DNA of 11,439 bases from an uncultured Prevotella sp. (lineage in GTDB: Bacteria; Bacteroidota; Bacteroidia; Bacteroidales; Bacteroidaceae), in the NCBI GenBank assembly GCA_937892695.1, contig CALBJK010000195.1:1-11439 (forward strand). Reading direction: 5' to 3'. The notes beneath the pieces were generated by a model. That model saw nothing but the letters and a program-made list of their open reading frames with translations, had not been told where the DNA came from and did not search any database. Below, piece after piece: positions 1 through 6,293 of this stretch; position 1 is the stretch's first letter; the number at the start of each line of letters is the position of its first letter. The position numbers and the translations under genes are program-made.

Positions 1-1080
1 GTTCAGAGCACATTCCACACTTTCAAACCCAACCCTAATGAATATACCATCGACCACGGCGACACTATCGTCAACCCCATCAGCGGCACAGGGCGCAGCC
101 AAAGAGCCCTTGAAGCCTCGGCATACATCGAGGACGAAGCCCGGCTGGGGCGGCGGTGGACGCTGGAAGGGGGCTTGTGCGCCCACGTTTTCGGTACGGA
201 AGGCAAAACGTTCGGTTCTGTCGAGCCACGGCTGTCTGCAAGGTACGAGGCAGGAAAAGCTGTTTCGCTGAAGGCTTCAATAACGAGGATGACGCAATAT
301 GTCCACAAGATAACCAACGCTTTCATTGACCTGCCCACCGACTATTGGGTTTTGACGACTAAAAAGATGCAGCCATCGTCGTCGTGGCAGGCTTCGGCAG
401 GCTTTTACGCACGCCCTGTCATGGGGCTTGAAATAAATATCGAGGGTTTCTACAAGCAATCGCAGCACCTACTGATGTACACCGGCGGAGCAGGAATAGC
501 ACCGCCTTCCAACCGTTGGGAAACCGAAGTGATAGACGGACAAGGCCGGGCATGGGGTGTAGAGACCGATGTGGCGTGGCGGAATGGGCCGTTGAGCATC
601 GAAGGAAGCTACACCTTGTCATGGACAAAAAGGCGTTTCGACAAGTTTTACAGTGGCGGATGGTTCTACGATAAGTTCGATAACCGCCATAAGGCTAACA
701 TAACGGCGCGGTGGAAAATGGGCCAAAGGGTTGCCGCCTATGCCTCATGGATGTACCACACGGGCAACAGAATGAGCATCCCGACGCAAATCGTAAACGT
801 GCCGGGGATGAACGGACAGACCCAAGGAACTGATTACGTTTATGAAAAGCCCAACAACAAGACCCTGCCGGCGTACCACCGGCTCGACATTGGAATAGAT
901 TTCCACCACCGCCTGAAGCATGGACGCGAACGGATATGGAACATCAGCTTCTACAATGTTTATTGCAGAATGAATGCGTTGTACTACGACCTGAGAACGC
1001 ACGACGACGGAACCCACTACGCCAAAAGCATCGGATGGCTACCGATTCTGCCGTCGTTCAGCTACACATTGAAGTTCTGA
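1..1080 (+). CDS. TonB-dependent outer-membrane receptor, C-terminal part (5' end outside window)
   Basis: The reading frame is open from the first base and ends at TGA 1078-1080, giving 359 visible residues. The protein has the look of the C-terminal half of a TonB-dependent receptor barrel: alternating polar and aromatic strands, long loops rich in Gly, Tyr and Trp, segments such as RAWGVETDVAW, FYDKFDNRHKANI and ASWMYHTGNRMSIP, and a terminal FSYTLKF ending in Phe, as expected for recognition by the BAM machinery. Full-length family members usually have about 700-900 residues, so the signal peptide, plug domain and first strands lie upstream. Such receptors import ligands across the outer membrane using energy from TonB-ExbB-ExbD. 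The next gene, a DUF4249 lipoprotein 87 bases downstream on the same strand, is a common partner in Bacteroidota and suggests co-transcription. No SusD-like gene follows, so a polysaccharide-uptake role is not supported. The ligand cannot be told from this fragment. Confidence 0.88.
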   Translation, partial: VQSTFHTFKPNPNEYTIDHGDTIVNPISGTGRSQRALEASAYIEDEARLGRRWTLEGGLCAHVFGTEGKTFGSVEPRLSARYEAGKAVSLKASITRMTQYVHKITNAFIDLPTDYWVLTTKKMQPSSSWQASAGFYARPVMGLEINIEGFYKQSQHLLMYTGGAGIAPPSNRWETEVIDGQGRAWGVETDVAWRNGPLSIEGSYTLSWTKRRFDKFYSGGWFYDKFDNRHKANITARWKMGQRVAAYASWMYHTGNRMSIPTQIVNVPGMNGQTQGTDYVYEKPNNKTLPAYHRLDIGIDFHHRLKHGRERIWNISFYNVYCRMNALYYDLRTHDDGTHYAKSIGWLPILPSFSYTLKF

Positions 1081-1167
1081 CCTTATAGGTAAAGCCTTGC
1101 AAAGAGGGTATTAAGCCAAGAGGCCGACCGAAAAAATAATAGAAAAAACGAAGAAGACATAATCAAA

Positions 1168-2121
1168 ATGGAGATGAAACATATATTTTCCACATTGCTT
1201 TCGACCATGGCTTTAGCTGTGTCGATGGCCTCGTGCCAAGTCGACGAAGAGATTAACGGCATGGGCGACAGCCCCTTGACCGTGGTGTATTGTATGCCGT
1301 GCGATACCGATTCGACGCTCGTCAATGTATCGATGAGCCAGCCTTTCGGCGATTATAAGCCTTTAGATAAAATGCCTTCTGGCCTTGAAGTGAGCTATTC
1401 GGTTAACGGACAACGGCGTGAAACGTCGTTCTTGAAGGCTGGCGGACAGTACATAGGCAGCGACCAGCTGCCCTGTTGGCTGTTCAAGGTGGAAGGAAAG
1501 CACCGTCCGGGCGACAAAGTGGAGGTGGCGGTCAATGCCGACGGCCTAGGTCGGGCAACAGCTTCGACTGTCATACCGGACAAACCGGTGGTGGAAGGAT
1601 TAACCATAACGCTCATCAAAAAACTTTACAACGAGTACGACAGGATTGCTCTGACCTTCAAAGACAATCCAAATACGGAGGACTTCTATGCTGTATCTGT
1701 GCAGAAAATGAATATAATATATGGCGGCGACACGGTCTATTCGGAGAAAGCAATCGACCCGACTGCTGACCCTGTTTTCGGCTTCCATTCCGACCTTGAC
1801 GACATGTTCGACTACGACAACGACTTCTTCGCTAACGTCGTGATATTCGACGACAAGGCAATCAGAAGCCCCGAATACACCTTACATCTCGACATCGACC
1901 GCGACGAAGAGCACGACAACGTGCTACAACGTTACTTCAAAGTGCGGCTCTACCACGTATCAGGCGACTTCTATCGGTTTTTCAAAGCCATCAACGATCG
2001 CGACAACAACGGCTTGGGCGAAATGGGATTTTCCGACTTCCAGATGTCGTCGTCAAACGTTGCGGGCGGTTTCGGCCTCGTGGGTGGATGGAGTCACGCC
2101 GATACGGAGTGGACAAAATGA
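1168..2121 (+). CDS. DUF4249-family surface lipoprotein
   Basis: The product has 317 residues. The N-terminus is a lipoprotein signal peptide with a hydrophobic core and the lipobox SMASC, so Cys23 would be lipidated. The residues after Cys are QVDEE, resembling the acidic lipoprotein export signal that sends Bacteroidota lipoproteins to the cell surface. The body is beta-rich, with a conserved-looking start (LTVVYCMPCDTDSTLVNVSMSQPF) and a C-terminal GGFGLVGGWSHA segment that recalls the Gly-rich ending typical of DUF4249 proteins; it therefore looks full length. DUF4249 proteins are usually encoded next to TonB-dependent receptors, as here, and are presumed to help ligand capture, though no biochemical role is established that I can state. 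A second in-frame ATG at 1174 gives MKHIFS and is an equally plausible start; no Shine-Dalgarno sequence decides between them. The preceding 87-base gap holds no obvious terminator, so it is probably in an operon with the receptor. Confidence 0.82.
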   Translation: MEMKHIFSTLLSTMALAVSMASCQVDEEINGMGDSPLTVVYCMPCDTDSTLVNVSMSQPFGDYKPLDKMPSGLEVSYSVNGQRRETSFLKAGGQYIGSDQLPCWLFKVEGKHRPGDKVEVAVNADGLGRATASTVIPDKPVVEGLTITLIKKLYNEYDRIALTFKDNPNTEDFYAVSVQKMNIIYGGDTVYSEKAIDPTADPVFGFHSDLDDMFDYDNDFFANVVIFDDKAIRSPEYTLHLDIDRDEEHDNVLQRYFKVRLYHVSGDFYRFFKAINDRDNNGLGEMGFSDFQMSSSNVAGGFGLVGGWSHADTEWTK

Positions 2122-2204
2122 AAATGGACGCAACAATACGCCCATTTTATTCCAAATCATACTTGATCATGTACGGTGGTGTGTTAAGTCGCTAAACATG
2201 AAAA

Positions 2205-2240
2205 TAGGAGGTAAACGCAACGATGGGCGTTTACCTCCTA
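2205..2240. terminator. Bidirectional intrinsic terminator between convergent genes
   Basis: A perfect 14-bp inverted repeat (TAGGAGGTAAACGC at 2205-2218 against its complement at 2227-2240) encloses an 8-base loop. On the minus strand the stem is followed by ATTTT; on the plus strand by the T-rich CTCTATTATTT. It lies between the stop of the DUF4249 gene (2121) and the stop of the convergent gene (2246), so it can serve both. Confidence 0.8.
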
Positions 2241-2245
2241 CTCTA

Positions 2246-3186
2246 TTATTTGCAGAAACAGATGTTTCTGTAGCGCGATGGCGACCGTAACAGCATCACA
2301 ACGCCGTTGCGGTCGTATGGCAATTCCTTTCCGGCCTCTATCTTAACGGGTGTGTCGAGTGCAACAGTCTGTGAATTGACAACTGTGAAGTAGGTGGTCG
2401 CAAATGTCTTGCGTGCCACTTCTTTTTCGTCTTCATAGACGATGGCATCGGTCTTTATTTCGCCGCCCAGCTCAGGGGCGACATAGTAGAATGCGGAAAC
2501 CGAAGAAATGTACAAAGCCATGTCTTCGACGTTTCCTGTTGCAAGCGTTTCCCAGTTTTCTCCGTCGGTCGAATATTCTATGGCCATCTTCTCGCCCGAG
2601 AAATCCTTGTAATTTGTGTTGACCTCGGCAACCTTCGAACTGAACGAAACCGTCACGTCGTCGGCATCACTTGTATCGAAAAAACGCGAGTAGAGAGCTG
2701 CTTTCCAAGGTTTTTGCACAGTGGAAGACACTGATGCAAAGTAGGTCGTGTTCTCGTAGTCGCCACCGGCAACGTTCCATATCAGAATTTCCGACGAGCT
2801 GCCTTCAATCAGGTCTGTTGTCCAGCTGTTGGTGTCGAACGTACCCTTCTCAAAGTCTTCGGCAAGCGGAAGGGCGTATGAAGAAGGCATGTTGAGAGTG
2901 ACAGCTGTAGATAGCGGCACTTCGGTATCGTTGCCTTCAGCTTCTACTGTGGCCGATATGGCGAATGTATGCTGTCCGGCCTTGCCCTCCACTACGTGCT
3001 TGATGGTCGCCGAAGTACCTGCTTCGTCAGCTGTTACGGTAGCAGTTTTTTCTGCCCGTCGGGCGAAATGGCAGTGACAGCTCCTACCGTCAGACCTACA
3101 TACTGCGTCGCCTTGTTCTGGGCAGCTGCTGTGAAGGTCTGGCTTGCTGCAAGTCCGGCAACAAGACAACAGTAAATGTTGTTCAT
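2246..3186 (-). pseudogene. Secreted choice-of-anchor-like protein interrupted by a frameshift
   Basis: Read on the minus strand, ATG at 3186 starts MNNIYCCLVAGLAASQTFTAAAQ, a good Sec signal peptide ending near AAAQ. After 47 codons this frame reaches ISPDGQKK and soon stops (LLP, stop). The adjacent frame resumes at exactly that point with TATVTADEAGTSATIKHVV and stays open to TAA at 2246-2248. The switch falls in a run of six T at 3046-3051 (AAAAAA in the message); one extra base would give a continuous protein of about 313 residues. After a beta-rich segment (TFAISATVEAEGNDTEVPLS) comes a jellyroll-like region from about LPLAEDFEKGTFDTNSW to EYSTDGENWETLATG, typical of choice-of-anchor J/MAM-like modules in secreted Bacteroidota proteins. 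The end (RYRNICFCK) carries no recognisable type IX secretion or sorting domain, and related proteins are often much longer, so the gene may also be truncated. A sequencing error in the homopolymer is the main alternative to true decay. Confidence 0.72.
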
Positions 3187-3268
3187 CTGAAACTTTATTA
3201 TGTGATTAAAAATAAAAATCCGAATACAATCAAATGCTCTCAATTGTCCGAGTGCAGCTTATCTTATG

Positions 3269-3276
3269 CAAATATA
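3269..3276 (-). promoter_or_regulatory. Bacteroidota-type -7 promoter element
   Basis: On the minus strand the sequence reads TATATTTG, an exact match to the Bacteroidota -7 consensus TAnnTTTG. It lies about 83 bases before the ATG at 3186, leaving a 5' leader of roughly 75 bases. No clear TTTG -33 element is seen at the expected distance, so this is a tentative assignment. Confidence 0.4.
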
Positions 3277-3323
3277 TATTAAAACCCTTTTATAATGACG
3301 CGCATCGGATTAAAATAGATTAA

Positions 3324-3358
3324 TTTGGCTTCCAATCGGCTTACTATTTGTAATTTCG
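3324..3358 (+). promoter_or_regulatory. Possible promoter for the 3429-5632 gene pair
   Basis: TTTG at 3324-3327 could be a -33 element and TAATTTCG at 3351-3358 matches the -7 consensus TAnnTTTG in all but one base. The 23-base spacing is slightly longer than the usual 19-21. The elements lie about 70 bases before the ATG at 3429 in an AT-richer intergenic stretch. Assignment is weak. Confidence 0.3.
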
Positions 3359-3428
3359 CGGCACGAACATATTCGTATAGGCTTGTGGTGCGCCAGTCTG
3401 CCCCAACTAGCCCGAACATATATTTCTA

Positions 3429-4433
3429 ATGAACTGGTTTTTAAGAAACGGAAAAAAGATGTTGCCCGTGGCGTTGCTGCTTGTCGCCGCTGCGGGGTGG
3501 ACAGTATGGCGGTGTCTTCCCGCCGACGAGAACGGCATGATTGCCAGTGCCGTCATTGTTGAGACACACTCGTGGTATGAACTCTGTGCCGACGGGCGAC
3601 CGGTAATTTTCTTCACTTCATTGGCCGACGACTCAACGGCTCAGAATATAGCTTCGACTTCAGAGGCTGTAAGAAAGACAGACTTGAATGCCGGATGCTG
3701 GATTAACCGTATGGCCGTGTTGCCATCCTGCTCCGGGCGCATAGTTACGGCCAATCCAGACTCCACACTGAAGTCGGGTGACGCGAAACTTATAGCCAAG
3801 ACAGCTCGCAATACGACGGCCTCGCTACTGAAAAGTCTGAAAGCCGAGAACTACGAACTCGACTATTATCTTCGTGTACACGGGGTACAGGATGACGGCT
3901 ATGCGTCGGTTGCCGCCCTTTCAATGAAGATGAAAAAAATGATGCGTCAGGCTGAGGCAGCATTGAAAATACTCAACAGCATATCACCGACCCGACATCT
4001 GACGTTGCGTCGCCGCTGTTTGTGCAAGGCGTTTTATCGCGATGAAACCGGACGAATCGACAGTCTGGTATGCATCCGTCGGACTGTTTCGCATGACCGT
4101 CGGGCCATGCTCATCCAGACCGCCGATGGTATTGTCCCTTCGTCGGCCCATCCTCAGACCATCGTGCCTTGGTGGACCAAGGACGATAATGAGATTCTCG
4201 TTACCGGCTTCGGTGGAATGGCTTATTCCTCGATGGAATCGTTGAAGACAGCTCCCTTCATTGTTCCCGGACGTAAGCACGGACCGGTACACGATGTTCC
4301 CCGGCTGCTTGCTCCCGACGGTTCGCCGGTGTTCGCTTCGCGCGGACGTTTCCTGGGCATCGTTATAGGCAACCGCATTTTCGGTCGTCGCGACATCAAA
4401 CGGCTGTTGCGGCAGGAAGGAGGTTGGTTATGA
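3429..4433 (+). CDS. Membrane-anchored protein of unknown function, possibly a degenerate trypsin-like protein
   Basis: The product has 334 residues. A positively charged start (MNWFLRNGKK) and a hydrophobic segment at about residues 11-27 form a signal anchor or uncleaved signal peptide, so the rest should be periplasmic. I do not recognise the family with confidence. Two segments faintly recall the trypsin-like (chymotrypsin) fold: CSGRIVTANPD at about 101-111, where active enzymes have a GxIVTxxHV-like His region, and APDGSPVFASRGRFLGIV at about 295-312, where active enzymes have GDSGSPV. The catalytic His is absent and the GDSG serine position is Asp297, so if the similarity is real the protein is not an active serine protease. 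Between them lies a helical, Lys/Met-rich stretch (about 155-185). The stop overlaps the next gene's start as ATGA, so it is translationally coupled to the MORN-GH25 lipoprotein and probably works with it at the envelope. The reading frame is certain; the fold is an inference. Confidence 0.8.
   Translation: MNWFLRNGKKMLPVALLLVAAAGWTVWRCLPADENGMIASAVIVETHSWYELCADGRPVIFFTSLADDSTAQNIASTSEAVRKTDLNAGCWINRMAVLPSCSGRIVTANPDSTLKSGDAKLIAKTARNTTASLLKSLKAENYELDYYLRVHGVQDDGYASVAALSMKMKKMMRQAEAALKILNSISPTRHLTLRRRCLCKAFYRDETGRIDSLVCIRRTVSHDRRAMLIQTADGIVPSSAHPQTIVPWWTKDDNEILVTGFGGMAYSSMESLKTAPFIVPGRKHGPVHDVPRLLAPDGSPVFASRGRFLGIVIGNRIFGRRDIKRLLRQEGGWL
4417..4424 (+). promoter_or_regulatory. Strong Shine-Dalgarno site inside the end of the upstream gene
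   Basis: AAGGAGGT ends 5 bases before ATG 4430, an ideal ribosome-binding site. It decides the start of the downstream gene: the in-frame TTG at 4424 falls within this site and is unlikely to be used. The site also encodes the last residues of the upstream protein, consistent with coupled translation across the ATGA overlap. Confidence 0.65.
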
Positions 4434-5632
4434 AGATATTCCGACTTGTTTTTCTGTCTGTTATCATCGTTCTGTGTGCTGTGTCGTGTGGTCGTCGCAG
4501 CCACGAGGGACAGCAGACTGTAAGGCGTGACAGTACGGTCTATAGGGGCGGTGTCAAGGCCGGTCGCTACGACGGCTACGGCGTTCTGACCGTAGGCGCC
4601 AGCGTGGTTTATGCCGGACAATGGGAAAAAGGCCGGCGCGAAGGCCGGGGAGTTAGCTACCGGAGCGACGGACAGCGCATCGACGGACTCTGGCATGCCG
4701 ATACGCTCCTGAGCGGAACTATAGCCGACTCGGCTGGTACTTACACCGGCGAACTCAGCCGTCAGGGCATACCTCAAGGGCACGGCATCTATATGGCTGC
4801 CGACCGCAACTACTATCAAGGAATGTGGAACGACGGCCAACGCAGCGGTTTCGGATTCGCTCTGTCGCCCCGTCGTCATATACGTGCAGGTGAATGGAAA
4901 AACGACCGTTATCTCGGCGAACGGCTCCACTACACGGCCGACCGTATTTACGGCATCGACATTTCGCGCTTTCAGCACGATGTGGGCCGTCGCCGACACT
5001 CTATCGACTGGCCTTCGGTGCGTATAGTGCATTTGGGTACAATCAGCCGCAAGCGCGTGAGCGGGAGGGTCGATTATCCTATATCCTTCTGCTATATAAA
5101 GTCGACTGAAGGAAGCTCACTGCGCAACCGCTATTTCCATTCCGACTATGCGGCAGCACGACGGCAAGGAATACACGTAGGAGCCTACCACTTCTTTTCT
5201 ACTCGCACGTCGGCTGCGGCCCAGGCCTATTTCTTCCTGCGCCATTCTACATTCCGCAGCGGCGACCTTCCTCCTGTACTCGACCTCGAACCAACCCACG
5301 ACCAGGTGCGCCGTATGGGCGGACCGACGGCCATGTTCCATGCTGTTAGGACGTGGCTGCGCATTGTGGCCAGACGCACGGGCACACGACCAGTGCTCTA
5401 CATCAGCCAGACTTTTGTCAACCGCTATCTGCCTTACGCTCCCGACCTGAAGCGCGACTACAACATCTGGATTGCACGTTACGGCGAGTATAAGCCCGAC
5501 GTTCACCTGATTTACTGGCAGCTGTGTCCGGACGGCCGTGTGCGTGGCATTCGCAGCAAGGTAGATATCAATGTCTTCAACGGCTATCGCAGCGAGTTTG
5601 AGGAGTTTCTGAAGAACGAAGCGGTGAGGTGA
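4430..5632 (+). CDS. MORN-repeat / GH25 lysozyme lipoprotein
   Basis: The product has 400 residues from ATG 4430, which overlaps the preceding TGA. Residues 1-20 form a lipoprotein signal peptide with lipobox AVSC (Cys20). The following GRRSHE is not an acidic export signal, so a periplasm-facing location is likelier than the surface. Residues about 38-166 hold four to five MORN-like repeats: YRGGVKAGRYDGYGVL, YAGQWEKGRREGRGVSY, YTGELSRQGIPQGHGIY, YYQGMWNDGQRSGFGF and a last partial AGEWKNDRYLGERL. Residues about 173-393 are a glycoside hydrolase family 25 (Chalaropsis-type muramidase) domain: GIDISRF with Asp177, FCYIKSTEG, GAYHFFS, the catalytic DLE motif (Asp285, Glu287), VLYIS, NIWIARYG and KVDINVFNG with Asp379. 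These family residues are all present, so it should cleave the MurNAc-GlcNAc bond of peptidoglycan. The role of the MORN part is unknown; membrane or partner binding is an inference. It is the second gene of a coupled pair. Confidence 0.92.
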   Translation: MKIFRLVFLSVIIVLCAVSCGRRSHEGQQTVRRDSTVYRGGVKAGRYDGYGVLTVGASVVYAGQWEKGRREGRGVSYRSDGQRIDGLWHADTLLSGTIADSAGTYTGELSRQGIPQGHGIYMAADRNYYQGMWNDGQRSGFGFALSPRRHIRAGEWKNDRYLGERLHYTADRIYGIDISRFQHDVGRRRHSIDWPSVRIVHLGTISRKRVSGRVDYPISFCYIKSTEGSSLRNRYFHSDYAAARRQGIHVGAYHFFSTRTSAAAQAYFFLRHSTFRSGDLPPVLDLEPTHDQVRRMGGPTAMFHAVRTWLRIVARRTGTRPVLYISQTFVNRYLPYAPDLKRDYNIWIARYGEYKPDVHLIYWQLCPDGRVRGIRSKVDINVFNGYRSEFEEFLKNEAVR

Positions 5633-5634
5633 AT

Positions 5635-5660
5635 CGGTCGGTCTGGACAACAACCGACCG
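5635..5660 (+). terminator. GC-rich hairpin directly after the GH25 stop codon
   Basis: CGGTCGGT (5635-5642) pairs perfectly with ACCGACCG (5653-5660) around a 10-base loop, starting two bases after the TGA. There is no T run after it, so it may be a weak terminator or an mRNA 3' stabilising hairpin rather than a full intrinsic terminator. Confidence 0.4.
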
Positions 5661-5926
5661 GTGAACAGATTGTGTCGGAAATGTTTACTTTCAATATGTA
5701 ACCGTTTTTCGGGTTTTAAGGCCTTCGCTGAGAATTTCCTTTCATAATTATGTGAAATCAAGTCTCCATAACTCGCGCAAAATCCATCGAATCGTTCTCC
5801 CGGACAGAATATGCTATAAATGACGATTTTATGTTCCAAATAGAATGGTCTGATTTATAGTATGTTACGTCTGCGGTAATGAGAATAGATGGAAATAATC
5901 TGCATAACAATACAAAAATACGATGA

Positions 5927-5973
5927 AAAAGCCGCCTTTCGAGCAGTATTCTGCTGTATGAAAAGCGGCTTTT
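5927..5973. terminator. Long bidirectional terminator-like hairpin
   Basis: AAAAGCCGC (5927-5935) pairs with GCGGCTTTT (5965-5973). Inside it TTTC/GAAA and AGCAG-TATT-CTGCT can pair as well, giving an extended, slightly interrupted stem. The GC core flanked by A and T runs is the usual shape of a terminator active on both strands. It is nearly 300 bases after the GH25 stop, so it may end a transcript that reads through the first hairpin or one started within the gap. Confidence 0.6.
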
Positions 5974-6176
5974 CACGTTCTAAAACGCGGCATATTGCGC
6001 TCTGATATACCCCATTTCATAGATTAAGAACGGTGAAACTGTGTTTTGATCCCTGTTTTTATGTTCTTTAACCTCTATTTCCCCGAGTTTTTCCAGACAA
6101 GAATTTTACACAAAAATGTTGTCGGAACGAGGTTTCAAATTGAAATTTGCTTTGTCGAATGAGACACATGTGTGAT

Positions 6177-6249
6177 GCTTGAAAGACACCCCGGAATTAT
6201 TTGAATGATGTATGCTTGTCGCTTGGAAGACAACCCGGAGGGGGTGTCT
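6177..6249. repeat. Imperfect direct repeat with an overlapping inverted repeat
   Basis: A 19-base unit at 6177-6195 (GCTTGAAAGACACCCCGGA) recurs at 6221-6239 with two mismatches (17 of 19 identical) at a period of 44 bases. Part of the first copy, AGACACCCC at 6184-6192, is also the perfect complement of GGGGTGTCT at 6241-6249. The stretch could fold into a 9-bp stem with a 48-base loop. Function unknown. Confidence 0.5.
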
Positions 6250-6271
6250 CTACAGGTGGTCGCTCGTTGAC

Positions 6272-6292
6272 AAAAAATCGGATGATAATCCG
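6272..6292 (-). terminator. Intrinsic terminator of the efflux operon
   Basis: On the minus strand, CGGAT-TATC-ATCCG (6292 down to 6279) is followed by a run of six T broken only by the first A (complement of 6272-6278). It starts just after the TGA of the adaptor gene (6294-6296). The stem is short (5 bp) but the placement and T tract are typical. Confidence 0.65.
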
Positions 6293-6293
6293 C

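Larger units (their letters stand above)
5633..6293. other. Long convergent intergenic region without a convincing gene
   Basis: These 661 bases lie between the ends of two convergent units, so no promoter for a flanking gene is needed here. Open frames across it are short, or are antisense extensions of the GH25 gene, with no recognisable protein. It holds a hairpin just after the GH25 stop, a longer hairpin at 5927-5973, a 10-base perfect palindrome ACACATGTGT at 6164-6173, a direct repeat pair at 6177-6239, and the terminator of the efflux operon. A small RNA or the remains of a lost gene are possible but not shown. Confidence 0.6.

Noticed and set aside
1..2121. SusC/SusD-type polysaccharide utilisation locus
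   Set aside because: The lipoprotein matches DUF4249 rather than SusD and no glycan-degrading enzyme lies beside it; the GH25 enzyme acts on peptidoglycan and belongs to another unit.
2253..2270. 8-bp inverted repeat CAGAAACA/TGTTTCTG at the 3' end of the frameshifted gene
   Set aside because: Two-base spacer, low GC content and no T run; next to a much stronger hairpin it adds no supportable function.
4223..5032. 269-codon open frame on the minus strand antisense to the coupled gene pair
   Set aside because: It spans the junction of two well-supported plus-strand genes, has no recognisable domain and its composition is that of an antisense shadow.
5117..5839. 240-codon open frame on the minus strand over the GH25 domain and the gap
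   Set aside because: Most of it is antisense to the conserved GH25 catalytic region; no protein family is recognisable.
5923..5961. A 12-codon frame MKKPPFEQYSAV inside the 5927-5973 hairpin, possibly a leader peptide
   Set aside because: No gene follows on the plus strand for it to regulate, and an ATG in an A-rich hairpin arm is easily due to chance.
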